NCBI GenBank assembly: GCA_964345835.1
Contig: CAYFSL010000002.1
Location: 25,006-89,005 of the forward strand
From: JAAYEL01 sp964345835
GTDB lineage: Bacteria > Bacillota > Clostridia > Tissierellales > Peptoniphilaceae
Direction: 5' to 3'
Length of the DNA: 64,000 nucleotides
The position numbers and the translations under genes are program-made. The first letter of the stretch is position 1; each line of letters opens with the position of its first letter. The notes below the pieces were generated by a model that was given only the letters and a program-made list of their open reading frames with translations, was not told where the DNA came from and did no database searches. This document shows positions 15,015-24,420 of the stretch, in pieces.

Positions 15015-17051
15015 TTAAAAACTTTCTAAGTAGTCTTTAATTTTATCCCCTTTACCTGGTCTTCTAAGCTTTCTGATCGCCTTGGCTTCTATCTGCCTAA
15101 TTCTTTCTCTCGTAACATTAAATTCTTTTCCTACGTCTTCAAGGGTTTTTGGGACACCATCAGTCAAGCCAAATCTTAATTCAAGCACCCTTTTTTCCCT
15201 TTCCGATAGGGTTCCAAGGATTTCATCCAATTGTTCTCTAAGCATTGTTTGGTTGGCTGCATCATCAGGTGCTAAGGCCCTTTCGTCTTCTATGAAGTCG
15301 CCCAGGTGGCTGTCATCCTCCTCCCCAATTGGAGCCTCTAGAGATACAGGTTCTTGGGCAATTTTCCTAACCTCCCTCACCTTTTCGACATCTATATTCA
15401 TCTCGGCAGCTATCTCCTCATTTGTAGGTGTTCTTCCTAACTCTTGCAAAAGTTGCCTTTGAACCCTAACTAGCTTGTTGATTGTTTCAACCATATGCAC
15501 CGGTATTCTTATTGTTCTAGCCTGGTCTGCTATGGCCCTAGTAATGGCCTGTCTTATCCACCAGGTTGCATATGTAGAGAATTTAAATCCTCTCTGGTAG
15601 TCAAATTTACCTACCGCTTTCATTAGCCCAAGATTACCTTCTTGAATTAGGTCTAGGAAGCTCATTCCCCTACCTACATATCTTTTAGCGATTGAAACAA
15701 CCAGCCTCAAGTTTGTTTCAGCAAGTCTTGATTTAGCCCTGTTACCAGCCCTCATAAGCTTCTTTAATTCCCTGACATCGTCTTCTGAGAATTCTTGCAT
15801 TTTTATGGCCGGTGAAAATATTTCTCCAAATTTTTGAATAGCTAGAAGGTCTTCCTTGTCTTTCTCGGTAATGTAGTCTTCTTGATATCCGTCAGTTGCA
15901 AGTTTCAATACCTTTTCATTAAGTTCTTCAATCTTGCCATATTTTTCCTCTTCGATAAATAAGATTTTCTTTTGTTCAGTATCCAATTTATTTCTAATCA
16001 AGATATCCGCTCTCAGATAGTGGGCTAATATTCTATACTTAGTCTCAATGCTAATCTTATCTGTATCGCTTACTAGTCTTATATCAAATTTATCATATAG
16101 GTCGGATAGGGTAACCTTCATCTCATCGGCTTTTTCAAGGGTGTTTTTTAAGGTTTCCTTAACCTCATCATAGTTGTCCACTATGAAGTCATATATTTGC
16201 CCATATCTTTCCTCATCCTCATAATCTAGGATGTCATTACTTTCATCTAGGTCTAACATATTATATATGATGGCTTTATTTGCAGCTAAGCAAAAAGATA
16301 GCTCTTTTATCTTCTCTTCTGAAAGGGTCTTAACGCTTGTCCTCTTATAGATAACCTTGTTTATCTTATAAAGAAGCTCAAGTTGCCTATCCGCCCTAAT
16401 CTTGTCTTCATCAGTATCTATCCTGTTAAAGACCTTGTTGAAATTGTCGATAAACCTAGATAGGATTACTTCTTCATCAGTAAGTTTTTCTCCTTTTTCT
16501 AGTTTGTCTATCCATCCTAGTAATAACCTTGCAAGGTTAGCGAAATTGTAATACTTAAATACTTCAACACTTTCTTTTATATTTATCCTGCCAGCTGATA
16601 GGAGCTTTCTGGCTATCTCCCCATCTTCCATGGCCTTGGCTAAAATTACCTCTTCCTCAGCTGTCAACAGTTTTATTTTACCTATCTCTTTTAGATACAT
16701 CTTAACAGGGTCATCAACAAAAGCCCCCTTTATATCTGATATATCTTCTACCTTACTTTCTTCTTCAGCATCTTCTTTTTCTTCATCGTCTTCAAGAGTT
16801 TCCAAGTCCTCATCATCAGCCTCTAAATCTTCCATTTCTATGATTTGAGCTGGGTCCTTGCTAATCTCTATATCAGCGTCTATTAAAGCCTTTTTTACGG
16901 CCTCTATATCCTCTTCATCCAAGGATAAATAGCCATCTATTAATTTAAGTTGGGACTTGCGAATTATTTCATTGTTCTCAGAAGCAATCTTTTTCGCTTC
17001 CTCAATGATGGATGATCTTAGGTCGTCACTATCAATTAATTGTCTATTCAT
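15015..17051 (-). CDS. rpoD: Primary RNA polymerase sigma factor (sigma-70/SigA) with large non-conserved region
   Basis: Housekeeping sigma factor. 678 residues, far longer than B. subtilis SigA (371). Region 1.1-like helices occupy 1-60 and are followed by a very acidic stretch (66-110). Region 1.2 is at about 113-147 and starts with DPVKMYLKEIGKI. Residues about 148-435 form a helical, charged non-conserved region like that of E. coli sigma-70. Region 2 starts near 436, with the -10-recognising GFKFSTYATWWIRQAI at 488-503. Region 4 contains the helix-turn-helix LEDVGKEFNVTRERIRQIE at 637-655. AAAGGAG precedes the ATG, and dnaG lies 18 bases upstream as in many Firmicutes. Confidence 0.97.
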   Translation of the reverse strand: MNRQLIDSDDLRSSIIEEAKKIASENNEIIRKSQLKLIDGYLSLDEEDIEAVKKALIDADIEISKDPAQIIEMEDLEADDEDLETLEDDEEKEDAEEESKVEDISDIKGAFVDDPVKMYLKEIGKIKLLTAEEEVILAKAMEDGEIARKLLSAGRINIKESVEVFKYYNFANLARLLLGWIDKLEKGEKLTDEEVILSRFIDNFNKVFNRIDTDEDKIRADRQLELLYKINKVIYKRTSVKTLSEEKIKELSFCLAANKAIIYNMLDLDESNDILDYEDEERYGQIYDFIVDNYDEVKETLKNTLEKADEMKVTLSDLYDKFDIRLVSDTDKISIETKYRILAHYLRADILIRNKLDTEQKKILFIEEEKYGKIEELNEKVLKLATDGYQEDYITEKDKEDLLAIQKFGEIFSPAIKMQEFSEDDVRELKKLMRAGNRAKSRLAETNLRLVVSIAKRYVGRGMSFLDLIQEGNLGLMKAVGKFDYQRGFKFSTYATWWIRQAITRAIADQARTIRIPVHMVETINKLVRVQRQLLQELGRTPTNEEIAAEMNIDVEKVREVRKIAQEPVSLEAPIGEEDDSHLGDFIEDERALAPDDAANQTMLREQLDEILGTLSEREKRVLELRFGLTDGVPKTLEDVGKEFNVTRERIRQIEAKAIRKLRRPGKGDKIKDYLESF

Positions 17052-17069
17052 GAAAAACTCCTTTAGTAC

Positions 17070-18908
17070 TTAGTACTGAGTCAATTCCCTGGTCACATCC
17101 ACAAGCTCCTTGTATAAGATGTCCCTTTTCTCTTGGGAAATATTCTCTCTCAACTGCCTTGTTATTTCGTCTCTTCTATCTATTAAAATGAATTTCATAA
17201 CCCTTCTTCTAAGCTCTTCAGAAAGCCCCTTTTCACTCCCCTCTACATAGCCCCTCTTAGCTTGCTCATAGGTCGACCCAATGTTTGCAAGCGAAAAGGC
17301 TTGACTACTTACAAGTTGGTCAATGTCATAGCTTTCACTCGAATATTCTCTTTCCACCAAGCCATATAGGTCTAGAAGTTGGTCGCTGGTTATGAATTCC
17401 TTTGCAATATCTTCTAGTAAAATAAAAAATTCCCTGTTTAATAGCATCTTTGAAAGGATTTCTTTTTCTAATTTCAACCTCAATTGGTCCCTTGAAATAG
17501 GGGGTGAAAAATCCTTTAATTCACTATTTGTCTGGATATTATGATACCCATTATTGGGCTGAACCCTTCTATCGTAAGTAGTTTTTCCTAGCATTTTCTT
17601 AGAATCTTCCAATTTATTAGCTTTATCCAAGCTACTAGCAACATCTTTCATAAGGGATTCAAAAGATATTCCTACGGAATTTGCAATCTTTTGTCCATAT
17701 ATTTCCCTTTTTGCATTGCCCTTTATAGATACCAAGAAATTAATCATCCTCTCCGTAAGATCAAACTTATCTCCTGGTTTATCTATTTCTAATTGCATCC
17801 TGTAGTCCAGGGCTTTTTTTGAATCTTTTAAGGCCTTCTCAAAGGCATTGAGTCCTTGACTTTTTATAAATTCATCTGGGTCCATCTCGTTAGGAAATTC
17901 TACTATTCTAGGTTCAATTCCAATCTTATCGAAGATTTCAATGGCTCTTAGGCTTGCCTTTATACCAGCTTGGTCTCCGTCATAGGCTATATATATCTGC
18001 TTTCCATACCTTTTTAATATAGTTGCCTGTCTTTCTGTAAGGGCTGTCCCTAGAGATGCCGCAGCATAATCAATTCCATAGTTGTATAGGGCTATAACAT
18101 CCATATATCCTTCAACCAAAATAACCTTGTCTCTAGAAACCCTGGCTTGAAGGTTGGTCACCCCATAAAGGTTATCACCTTTATGGAACACTGGACTTTC
18201 TGGTGAATTTAGGTACTTTATTTTGTTATCAACCAAGGTCCTTCCCCCAAAGCCTATTACCCTTCGCTTGTTATTTAATATAGGGAATATAAGCCTATCC
18301 CTAAACTTATCGTAATAAGAATTATCTTTCTTGCTTCTATCAACAAGCCCTAGCTCCAACATATCTTCTACTGATACATTTTGAGAAAGTAAAAAATTAA
18401 AAAGATCCTTCCCCCAGCCATCAGGACTGTCAGACTTTTGCTTGGCATAGCCTAGGAAAAAAGCATTTACTACTTTTATGTCTAGCCCCCTTTGGTGGAT
18501 ATAATCCTGGGGGGCTTTTTCCACAAGCATGTTTCTAAAATAGTATTTAGCCACCAGGGAATTAATCTTATAAAGTCTTTTTAACTTCTCGCTTGCTTCC
18601 CTGTTGTAATTTTCTTCATCTAAAATGATTCCATTTTTGTCGGCCAAAAACCTAACTGCCGATATGTAGTCCAAGTTTTCAATCTTCATTATAAAATCAA
18701 TCGCATCGCCACCCTGACCACAGCCAAAACAATGGTAAAAATTTTTTTGCCTATTTACAGTAAACGATGGAGTCTTTTCATGGTGGAAAGGACATAGCCC
18801 CTTAAGGTTTGCTCCCGCAGGCTTTAATGAAACATAAGAAGATACCACATCAACTATATCCAGGGACTCTTTTAACCTATTAATTTGATCATCAGGTATA
18901 TACCCCAT
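17070..18908 (-). CDS. dnaG: DNA primase
   Basis: It makes RNA primers for replication. 612 residues. The N-terminal CHC2 zinc finger is CPFHH...CFGCGQGGD (about residues 41-70). The TOPRIM domain follows, with VEGYMD and the AYDGDQAG metal-binding motif. The C-terminal part, about 440-612, is the helicase-interacting domain. It is the first gene of dnaG-rpoD; AAAGGAG precedes the ATG and a strong hairpin separates it from ppsR upstream. The order dnaG-rpoD is the classic macromolecular-synthesis arrangement. Confidence 0.97.
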   Translation of the reverse strand: MGYIPDDQINRLKESLDIVDVVSSYVSLKPAGANLKGLCPFHHEKTPSFTVNRQKNFYHCFGCGQGGDAIDFIMKIENLDYISAVRFLADKNGIILDEENYNREASEKLKRLYKINSLVAKYYFRNMLVEKAPQDYIHQRGLDIKVVNAFFLGYAKQKSDSPDGWGKDLFNFLLSQNVSVEDMLELGLVDRSKKDNSYYDKFRDRLIFPILNNKRRVIGFGGRTLVDNKIKYLNSPESPVFHKGDNLYGVTNLQARVSRDKVILVEGYMDVIALYNYGIDYAAASLGTALTERQATILKRYGKQIYIAYDGDQAGIKASLRAIEIFDKIGIEPRIVEFPNEMDPDEFIKSQGLNAFEKALKDSKKALDYRMQLEIDKPGDKFDLTERMINFLVSIKGNAKREIYGQKIANSVGISFESLMKDVASSLDKANKLEDSKKMLGKTTYDRRVQPNNGYHNIQTNSELKDFSPPISRDQLRLKLEKEILSKMLLNREFFILLEDIAKEFITSDQLLDLYGLVEREYSSESYDIDQLVSSQAFSLANIGSTYEQAKRGYVEGSEKGLSEELRRRVMKFILIDRRDEITRQLRENISQEKRDILYKELVDVTRELTQY

Positions 18909-18935
18909 AAAATATCTCCTTTATGGTTAAAAGGC

Positions 18936-18967
18936 CCTTGGGAACTATTATGATTTAGTTCCCAAGG
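18936..18967 (-). terminator. Perfect 12-bp hairpin over the ppsR stop codon
   Basis: CCTTGGGAACTA / TAGTTCCCAAGG with an 8-base loop, followed on the minus strand by GCCTTTTAACC. It includes the ppsR stop codon. It probably terminates the glyQS-ppsR transcript, at least partially, before dnaG. Confidence 0.65.
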
Positions 18968-19746
18968 TACTTGATTATCTCACTTGCAATTTCTTCAACA
19001 GGCTTTCCTGTTACATTTATTACCTTGCATGATAACTTCCTAAAAACATCCTGGGAATAGGCCAGCTCTTTCTGGATTCTACCGTCATTGGAGTAGATAG
19101 AATCTTCTCCTAACCCCATAATCCTAAGCCTCTGTTCTCTAATCTCTTCGAGCTTTTTGTCATCTATTGAAAGGCCAATAATCTTTTTCCTATCAACTTC
19201 AAAAATCTCGTCAGGTAAATCTATCTCTGGGATTAGAGGGAGGTTGGAAACCTTATAGGCCTTGTTTGCCAGATAGATAGATAGGGGGGTTTTTGATGTT
19301 CTAGATACCCCCAGCAAGACTATATCCGATTGTAAAAAACCCCTAGGATCCTTACCGTCATCATATTTCAAGGCAAATTCGATAGCCTCAATCTTTTCAA
19401 AATACTTGTTGCCAAGGTCCCTCATTAGCCCAACCTTTTTTATGGGCTTTTGACCAGTTATTTCTTCTATGTCTTCCATGGGCTTGGACATTAGATCAAT
19501 TAGAGTATAGTCCTTTTGGCGTACTATATCTTTTAACCTTTCTGCTACTCCTTCAAGCACAATGGTTGAAATAACTAGGACTTTAGGCCCCAGACCTACA
19601 AATATATTGTTTAGTTTTTCTGGTTGATCTATATTATAATATATTTTCTTATTAAAAGTTACATACGGAAATTGTATCATTAGTGAGTTGGCATAAGAAT
19701 TTGCAGTCTCTCCACTAGAGTCTGAAATCACTATAATGTCTATCAT
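18955..19746 (-). CDS. Pyruvate, phosphate dikinase / PEP synthase regulatory protein
   Basis: DUF299-family bifunctional kinase/phosphorylase, which switches PPDK or PEP synthase off and on by ADP-dependent phosphorylation of a threonine near its active-site histidine. 263 residues. The nucleotide-binding loop LLGVSRTSKTPLSIYLANKAYKV is intact, as is the N-terminal ISDSSGETA. The target dikinase is not in the window. It starts 1 base after glyS, in the glyQ-glyS-yqfL order seen in Bacillus. I leave the symbol blank because PPDK and PEPS regulators cannot be told apart by sequence alone here. Confidence 0.9.
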   Translation of the reverse strand: MIDIIVISDSSGETANSYANSLMIQFPYVTFNKKIYYNIDQPEKLNNIFVGLGPKVLVISTIVLEGVAERLKDIVRQKDYTLIDLMSKPMEDIEEITGQKPIKKVGLMRDLGNKYFEKIEAIEFALKYDDGKDPRGFLQSDIVLLGVSRTSKTPLSIYLANKAYKVSNLPLIPEIDLPDEIFEVDRKKIIGLSIDDKKLEEIREQRLRIMGLGEDSIYSNDGRIQKELAYSQDVFRKLSCKVINVTGKPVEEIASEIIKYLGN

Positions 19747-19747
19747 A

Positions 19748-21814
19748 CTAACTCCTTACTATCTGGGTTGGATCAAATATACTCTCAATTCTCTCGCTAA
19801 AGTTTTTTATCAAGGATAGTCTTGCTTTCTTCAATTCCTCGTCCTCTACATTTATCATAGTGTTATCAAGGTATTGGTCGACATCATCAGACATGTCTTT
19901 TAAAAGTTTTAGTCTTTCATCATAATCCATTACCTTTGAGTCCATTTCTTCAAGTATAGAAAGTTTATTGTAAAGGACAAAGTCCCCTTCTTCAAGAACT
20001 TCCTTATCTACGCCTAGTCCTTCAGCAGTCTTTGAGATATTTTTAATCCTTATAAATCTTGTTATTATATCCTCTGCCTGGTCGCCCTTTAATAGTTTTT
20101 CTACGGACTCAATTCTTGTAACCATTTCGAATGGGTCTAGGCTTTCATGACCTAAAACAGAATCAACTATATCATACCTATGACCTTCATCTATCAATTT
20201 ATTCCTAAATCTTGCAAGAGTAAAATCAACTAACTTCTTAGTAGTTTCTTCGTAATCGAAATTTTGACCAAATTCATCCGCAAAATTATATAGGGAGTCC
20301 TGGAAGCTTTCTTTTAAATCCATATTCATCTTATTATCGATTAGGATATTTAAAATTCCAATAACCGCCCTTCTTTGTCCATATGGGTCCTGAGAGCCTG
20401 TAACCTCTATCCCAAGGGAATGTAGACCGGTTATGCTATCTATCTTATCCGCAAGGGATAGCAAGGTACCTGCCGTAGATTCAGGGGTCCTATCTCCTGC
20501 AAACCTAGGTAGGTATTGCTCCTCTATGGCCTGAGCTACCATCTTGTTTTCTCCAGAAGCTTGGGCATAAATTCTACCCATAGTTCCCTGTAACTCTGTA
20601 AATTCAACTACTAGTTTAGTCACTAGGTCCGCCTTTGAAAGATAAGCAGCCCTTTTAGCGTGGTCTATTGCATCAGATGAAATATCTAACTGGTCGCCAA
20701 TGCTATCGACTAATTTTACCAGCCTTTCAGACTTCTGCCTCATATTTCCTAAACCGTCATGATAGCCCAAGTGGTTAAGCTCTCCTATATATTCCTCTAA
20801 ATCCTTTTGTATATCAAGGTCATAGAAGAACTTAGCATCTTCAAGTCTAGCAACTAGCACTTTTTCATTCCCCCTCGCCACATTGTCAATTCCCTTTGAA
20901 TCCCCATTTCTTACTGAAATGAAATATGGTAGAAGGATCTTGTTGTCATCTTCTATTGGGAAATATCTTTGGTGGTCTTTCATGGGAGTTACTATTACTT
21001 CTTTGGGAAGCTTTAAGTATGATTCATCAAAATTTCCTATGAAAGGAGTTGGATACTCGTTGATATTTACAATCTCATCAAGTAGACCTTCATCAGAAAT
21101 GTAGTTTCCACCCTTTTCCTTAGCTAGTTTATTAATCCCCTTGACAATAATCTTTCTTCTCTTTTCTTCATCTACTATAACGTAGTTGTCCTCAAGGATA
21201 CTTTCATAATTTTCAATCTTATCAATTACGATTTCACTTTTGCCAAGGGTTCTATGGCCCTTGGTGGTTCTTCCGACCTTAATTCCTTCCAAATCAAAAT
21301 CCAGGACCTCATCGTCTAGAAGGGAAACAATCCACCTAATCGGCCTTAAAAACCTAAGTTTCTTTCCTCCCCACCTCATAGCTCTCGGATTTGTAATGTT
21401 CTTTATAATTTCTGGAACTCCTGTAGCCAAGATATCTTCAACGGACTCTAACTTGTGTTCTATATTTGCAAAGGCATACTCAACACCATTCAAGTCTTCA
21501 AAATATATATCTTCAAAATCTAGACCCTTGCTCCTCATAAATCCTTGTAGGGCCTTACCTGGGTTTCCATCTTGGTCTAGGGCAATCTTTTTCGCTGGCC
21601 CTTTAATTTTTTCTAGGGTCTGGCTCTTTGACGCTTCTATATTCCTAACAACCATAGCAAACCTTCTAGGCGTGCTATTTATGCTTATTTCTTCACAGGT
21701 ATATTTATGATCTTGTAGAAGATTTTTCATACCTTCTACAAGTTGTTCTTGTGTAGACTTTATACGCTTAGCAGGAAATTCCTCCACGCCAATTTCTAAC
21801 AAATAATTATTCAT
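19748..21814 (-). CDS. glyS: Glycyl-tRNA synthetase beta subunit
   Basis: The tRNA-binding subunit of the bacterial alpha2beta2 glycyl-tRNA synthetase. The start at 21814 is chosen because the family N-terminus (LLEIGVEEFPAKR) begins there and GGAGGG lies just upstream; the frame is open further 5' inside glyQ. This gives 688 residues, near the usual 690. The HD-like core and the C-terminal anticodon-binding region (about 575-685) are present. It overlaps glyQ by 8 bases, which keeps subunit synthesis coupled. Confidence 0.96.
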   Translation of the reverse strand: MNNYLLEIGVEEFPAKRIKSTQEQLVEGMKNLLQDHKYTCEEISINSTPRRFAMVVRNIEASKSQTLEKIKGPAKKIALDQDGNPGKALQGFMRSKGLDFEDIYFEDLNGVEYAFANIEHKLESVEDILATGVPEIIKNITNPRAMRWGGKKLRFLRPIRWIVSLLDDEVLDFDLEGIKVGRTTKGHRTLGKSEIVIDKIENYESILEDNYVIVDEEKRRKIIVKGINKLAKEKGGNYISDEGLLDEIVNINEYPTPFIGNFDESYLKLPKEVIVTPMKDHQRYFPIEDDNKILLPYFISVRNGDSKGIDNVARGNEKVLVARLEDAKFFYDLDIQKDLEEYIGELNHLGYHDGLGNMRQKSERLVKLVDSIGDQLDISSDAIDHAKRAAYLSKADLVTKLVVEFTELQGTMGRIYAQASGENKMVAQAIEEQYLPRFAGDRTPESTAGTLLSLADKIDSITGLHSLGIEVTGSQDPYGQRRAVIGILNILIDNKMNMDLKESFQDSLYNFADEFGQNFDYEETTKKLVDFTLARFRNKLIDEGHRYDIVDSVLGHESLDPFEMVTRIESVEKLLKGDQAEDIITRFIRIKNISKTAEGLGVDKEVLEEGDFVLYNKLSILEEMDSKVMDYDERLKLLKDMSDDVDQYLDNTMINVEDEELKKARLSLIKNFSERIESIFDPTQIVRS

Positions 21815-22685
21815 CCTTACCCTCCAATAATGGGAAGCCCATCTCTTCTCTTTTCTCAAGTTGGATATGGGCAACCTGCCTTGCCAGGTCCCTAACTCTT
21901 TGAATGTACCTATTTCTCTCTGATACAGAAACTGCTCCTCTAGCATCTAAAACATTGAAAACATGAGAGCACTTTAACACATAGTCATAAGCTGGTATAA
22001 CAAGCTTTTTTTCAATGCACCTACCAGCTTCCTTTTCATACATATTAAAAAGTTGTTCCAGCATTTCTATATCTGCATAATCAAAGCTGTAGACAGAGTT
22101 TTCATATTCTGCATTTTGGAATATTTCCCCATACTTTACATGCTCATTCCACTGGATATCATAGACGGACTCAACATTTTGAATATACATGGCAATTCTT
22201 TCAAGTCCCATGGTTATCTCGCCAGATTCCACCTCAAGGCCTATGCCTCCAACTTGTTGAAAATAAGTGAATTGGGTAATTTCCATCCCATCCAGCCAGA
22301 CTTCCCAGCCAACTCCCCACGCTCCAAGGGTTGGGGCCTCCCAGTTGTCTTCAACAAATCTGATATCGTGGATTGTAGGGTCAATCCCTATTACCTTCAA
22401 TGATTCCAAATAAATGTCTTGAATATCATCTGGTGTTGGTTTCAAGATAATTTGTAATTGGTGGTGTTGGTAAAGCCTATTAGGGTTATCACCGTACCTA
22501 CCATCTGCCGGCCTTCTAGAAGGCTCAACATATACGACCCTCCAAGGTTCTGGTCCTAGGGCCCTTAAAAAAGTGTTCGGATTCATGGTGCCGGCCCCCT
22601 TTTCTATATCGTAAGGCTCAAGCATCAAGGCTCCTTTTTCCGCCCAATACTCCTTTAATCTTTCTATCATTTCCTGAAAATACAT
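21807..22685 (-). CDS. glyQ: Glycyl-tRNA synthetase alpha subunit
   Basis: The catalytic class II subunit, which activates glycine. 292 residues, typical. Class II motifs are evident: AGTMNPNTFLRALGPEPW near the N-terminus, EPSRRPADGRYGDNPNRL around motif 2, and GLERIAMYIQ as motif 3. A TTGACA-17-TAGATT promoter lies directly upstream, inside the end of recO, so glyQ heads a glyQ-glyS-ppsR unit. No T-box is seen ahead of it; the leader is under 30 bases. Confidence 0.97.
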   Translation of the reverse strand: MYFQEMIERLKEYWAEKGALMLEPYDIEKGAGTMNPNTFLRALGPEPWRVVYVEPSRRPADGRYGDNPNRLYQHHQLQIILKPTPDDIQDIYLESLKVIGIDPTIHDIRFVEDNWEAPTLGAWGVGWEVWLDGMEITQFTYFQQVGGIGLEVESGEITMGLERIAMYIQNVESVYDIQWNEHVKYGEIFQNAEYENSVYSFDYADIEMLEQLFNMYEKEAGRCIEKKLVIPAYDYVLKCSHVFNVLDARGAVSVSERNRYIQRVRDLARQVAHIQLEKREEMGFPLLEGKDE

Positions 22686-22712
22686 AATTCCCCCTAATAA
22701 AAATTCTTTAAT

Positions 22713-22741
22713 AATCTATCAAAAACTAGTCCTAGTGTCAA
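22713..22741 (-). promoter_or_regulatory. Promoter of glyQS-ppsR
   Basis: TTGACA at 22736-22741, a 17-base spacer, and TAGATT at 22713-22718. The expected start is about 20 bases before the glyQ ATG, leaving no room for a long leader. Confidence 0.7.
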
Positions 22742-22743
22742 TT

Positions 22744-23481
22744 CTACATAAAAGTCTTGTAGGCCTTAAGGACCCTAAGTCCCTTAATCTCCGTCTTATC
22801 TAAAATAAAATCTATCAAGATGGTAAAAATCTTCCTGTCGTCAAAGTCTAATCCAGGGGTATCAGCCTCTTCAAACCTTGAAAAAAGCATCCAGTTCAAT
22901 ATTTTTCTTTCCCCTTCTTCAAGGGAAATACTCGATATAGAATGGGATAGACAAATAAGTCCACCATAATGGTAGCTAAAGCCCATAGGGCCTTCTATCT
23001 TACCGCAAAGGCTACAAGAGCTTATATGGGGCCTATATCCAAGCATGGAAATAAATTTTATCAAGAACATTGACATTAACCTAGTCTTATTTTTGCTGGT
23101 GGGAAGACTTTCGAGAAACTTTTCCACCATGTCATAAATATCTTGGTTGACCTGACCTTCAAGCAAGGTCTTGTCAACTAGCTCCAGGCAGAGCTGGGCT
23201 GAATATATGCTTTTAATGTCTTTTCTCAAGGCTAAGTTAGCATTTTTTATAACCGCTTCTTTTATGTAATACAGGTCTCCTCTTTTTGCAAGTACCATAG
23301 ATGAACATGAAAAAAGAGAAGAAATATTATGAAGGCTACTTTTAGCTCTTTTTGCCCCCCTCGCCAGGATTGAAATCCTACCAAGTTCTCTAGTAAAAAC
23401 CCTTATTATTTTACTTGATTCCTTGTAGTCATGCGAGGCTATTACTATTGCATTGACCTTATATTCATCAATTGTAACCAA
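22744..23481 (-). CDS. recO: DNA repair protein RecO
   Basis: A recombination mediator that works with RecR to load RecA on gaps. 245 residues. The N-terminal OB-fold starts with VNAIVIASHDYKESSKIIRVFTRELG, which is typical. A zinc site follows in CSLCGKIEGP ... CLSH, near residues 155-180. It overlaps the end of era by 14 bases, the standard era-recO arrangement in Firmicutes. Confidence 0.93.
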   Translation of the reverse strand: MVTIDEYKVNAIVIASHDYKESSKIIRVFTRELGRISILARGAKRAKSSLHNISSLFSCSSMVLAKRGDLYYIKEAVIKNANLALRKDIKSIYSAQLCLELVDKTLLEGQVNQDIYDMVEKFLESLPTSKNKTRLMSMFLIKFISMLGYRPHISSCSLCGKIEGPMGFSYHYGGLICLSHSISSISLEEGERKILNWMLFSRFEEADTPGLDFDDRKIFTILIDFILDKTEIKGLRVLKAYKTFM

Positions 23482-24352
23482 AATCCTTTAACCTACTGTC
23501 TTTCTTTCTCCAATCCTTTGCTACCTTAACCCAAATCTTTAGGTTGACCTTGGTATCTAGAAGTCTTTCTATATCAATTCTGGCCTGACTTCCGATGGTC
23601 TTTAACATTCTTCCTCCCTTGCCGATTACCATTCCCTTGTGGGAATTTTGTTCAACATATAGGGTTACTTCTATATCTACCAGGTCCTTATCTTCTCTTT
23701 TAGAAATTTTCATAATCTCCACTGCAATCCCATGTGGAATTTCCTCAAATAGGTTGTTTAGGGCCTTTTCACGGATAATCTCAGCTATGATATTTCTTTC
23801 AGGCTGGTCTGTTATCATGTCGTCTGGATAGTATAGGGGCCCTTCATCAAGCACCTCATAAATAGCATCGGTAAGGCTATCAGTGTTGATGTTATCCCTT
23901 GCAGAAAGTGCTATTACTTTAGCAAACATCCCCATATCCTCATATTTTTTTACTAGGTCACCAACTTGCCCCTCCTCTAAAAGGTCAATCTTGTTAATCA
24001 AAAGGAAAATTGGAGTATCAATCCCTTTAAGATTGTCCAAAATATAGCTATCTAGCTTGCCGATTTCCTCAGAAGTATCCACCATGAATAAGATTAGGTC
24101 TACATCTTCAAGGGTTGATTTAGATGCCATAAGCATGTAGTCCCCAAGCTTGTTTTTAGGCATTTGAATCCCTGGGGTATCTATAAATACACATTGCATC
24201 TTATCAGTAGTCAAAACTAATTGTATTTTATTTCTTGTCGTCTGAGCCTTGTCGGATATTATGGAAATTTTCTCCCCTATCAATAAATTAAGCAGGGTAG
24301 ACTTTCCAACATTGGGCCTTCCTATTACGGTAACAAATCCTGATTTAAACAT
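23468..24352 (-). CDS. era: GTPase Era
   Basis: An essential GTPase that binds the 3' end of 16S rRNA during 30S assembly. 294 residues. G1 is GRPNVGKST (residues 11-19), G3 is DTPG, G4 is NKID, and a C-terminal KH domain contains the GKGGRMLKTIG loop. It overlaps recO by 14 bases. The diacylglycerol kinase gene (dgkA) often found between ybeY and era in Firmicutes is absent; only 68 bases separate them. Confidence 0.97.
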   Translation of the reverse strand: MFKSGFVTVIGRPNVGKSTLLNLLIGEKISIISDKAQTTRNKIQLVLTTDKMQCVFIDTPGIQMPKNKLGDYMLMASKSTLEDVDLILFMVDTSEEIGKLDSYILDNLKGIDTPIFLLINKIDLLEEGQVGDLVKKYEDMGMFAKVIALSARDNINTDSLTDAIYEVLDEGPLYYPDDMITDQPERNIIAEIIREKALNNLFEEIPHGIAVEIMKISKREDKDLVDIEVTLYVEQNSHKGMVIGKGGRMLKTIGSQARIDIERLLDTKVNLKIWVKVAKDWRKKDSRLKDFGYN

Positions 24353-24420
24353 ATCTCTCCTATTACTTACATATAAATATTTAATTATTGCGACTATCCA
24401 GTTATAAAAGCCCCACTTAC

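Noticed and set aside
21240..21710. 156-codon plus-strand frame
   Set aside because: Antisense to glyS; low-complexity Ser/Leu composition and no start signal.
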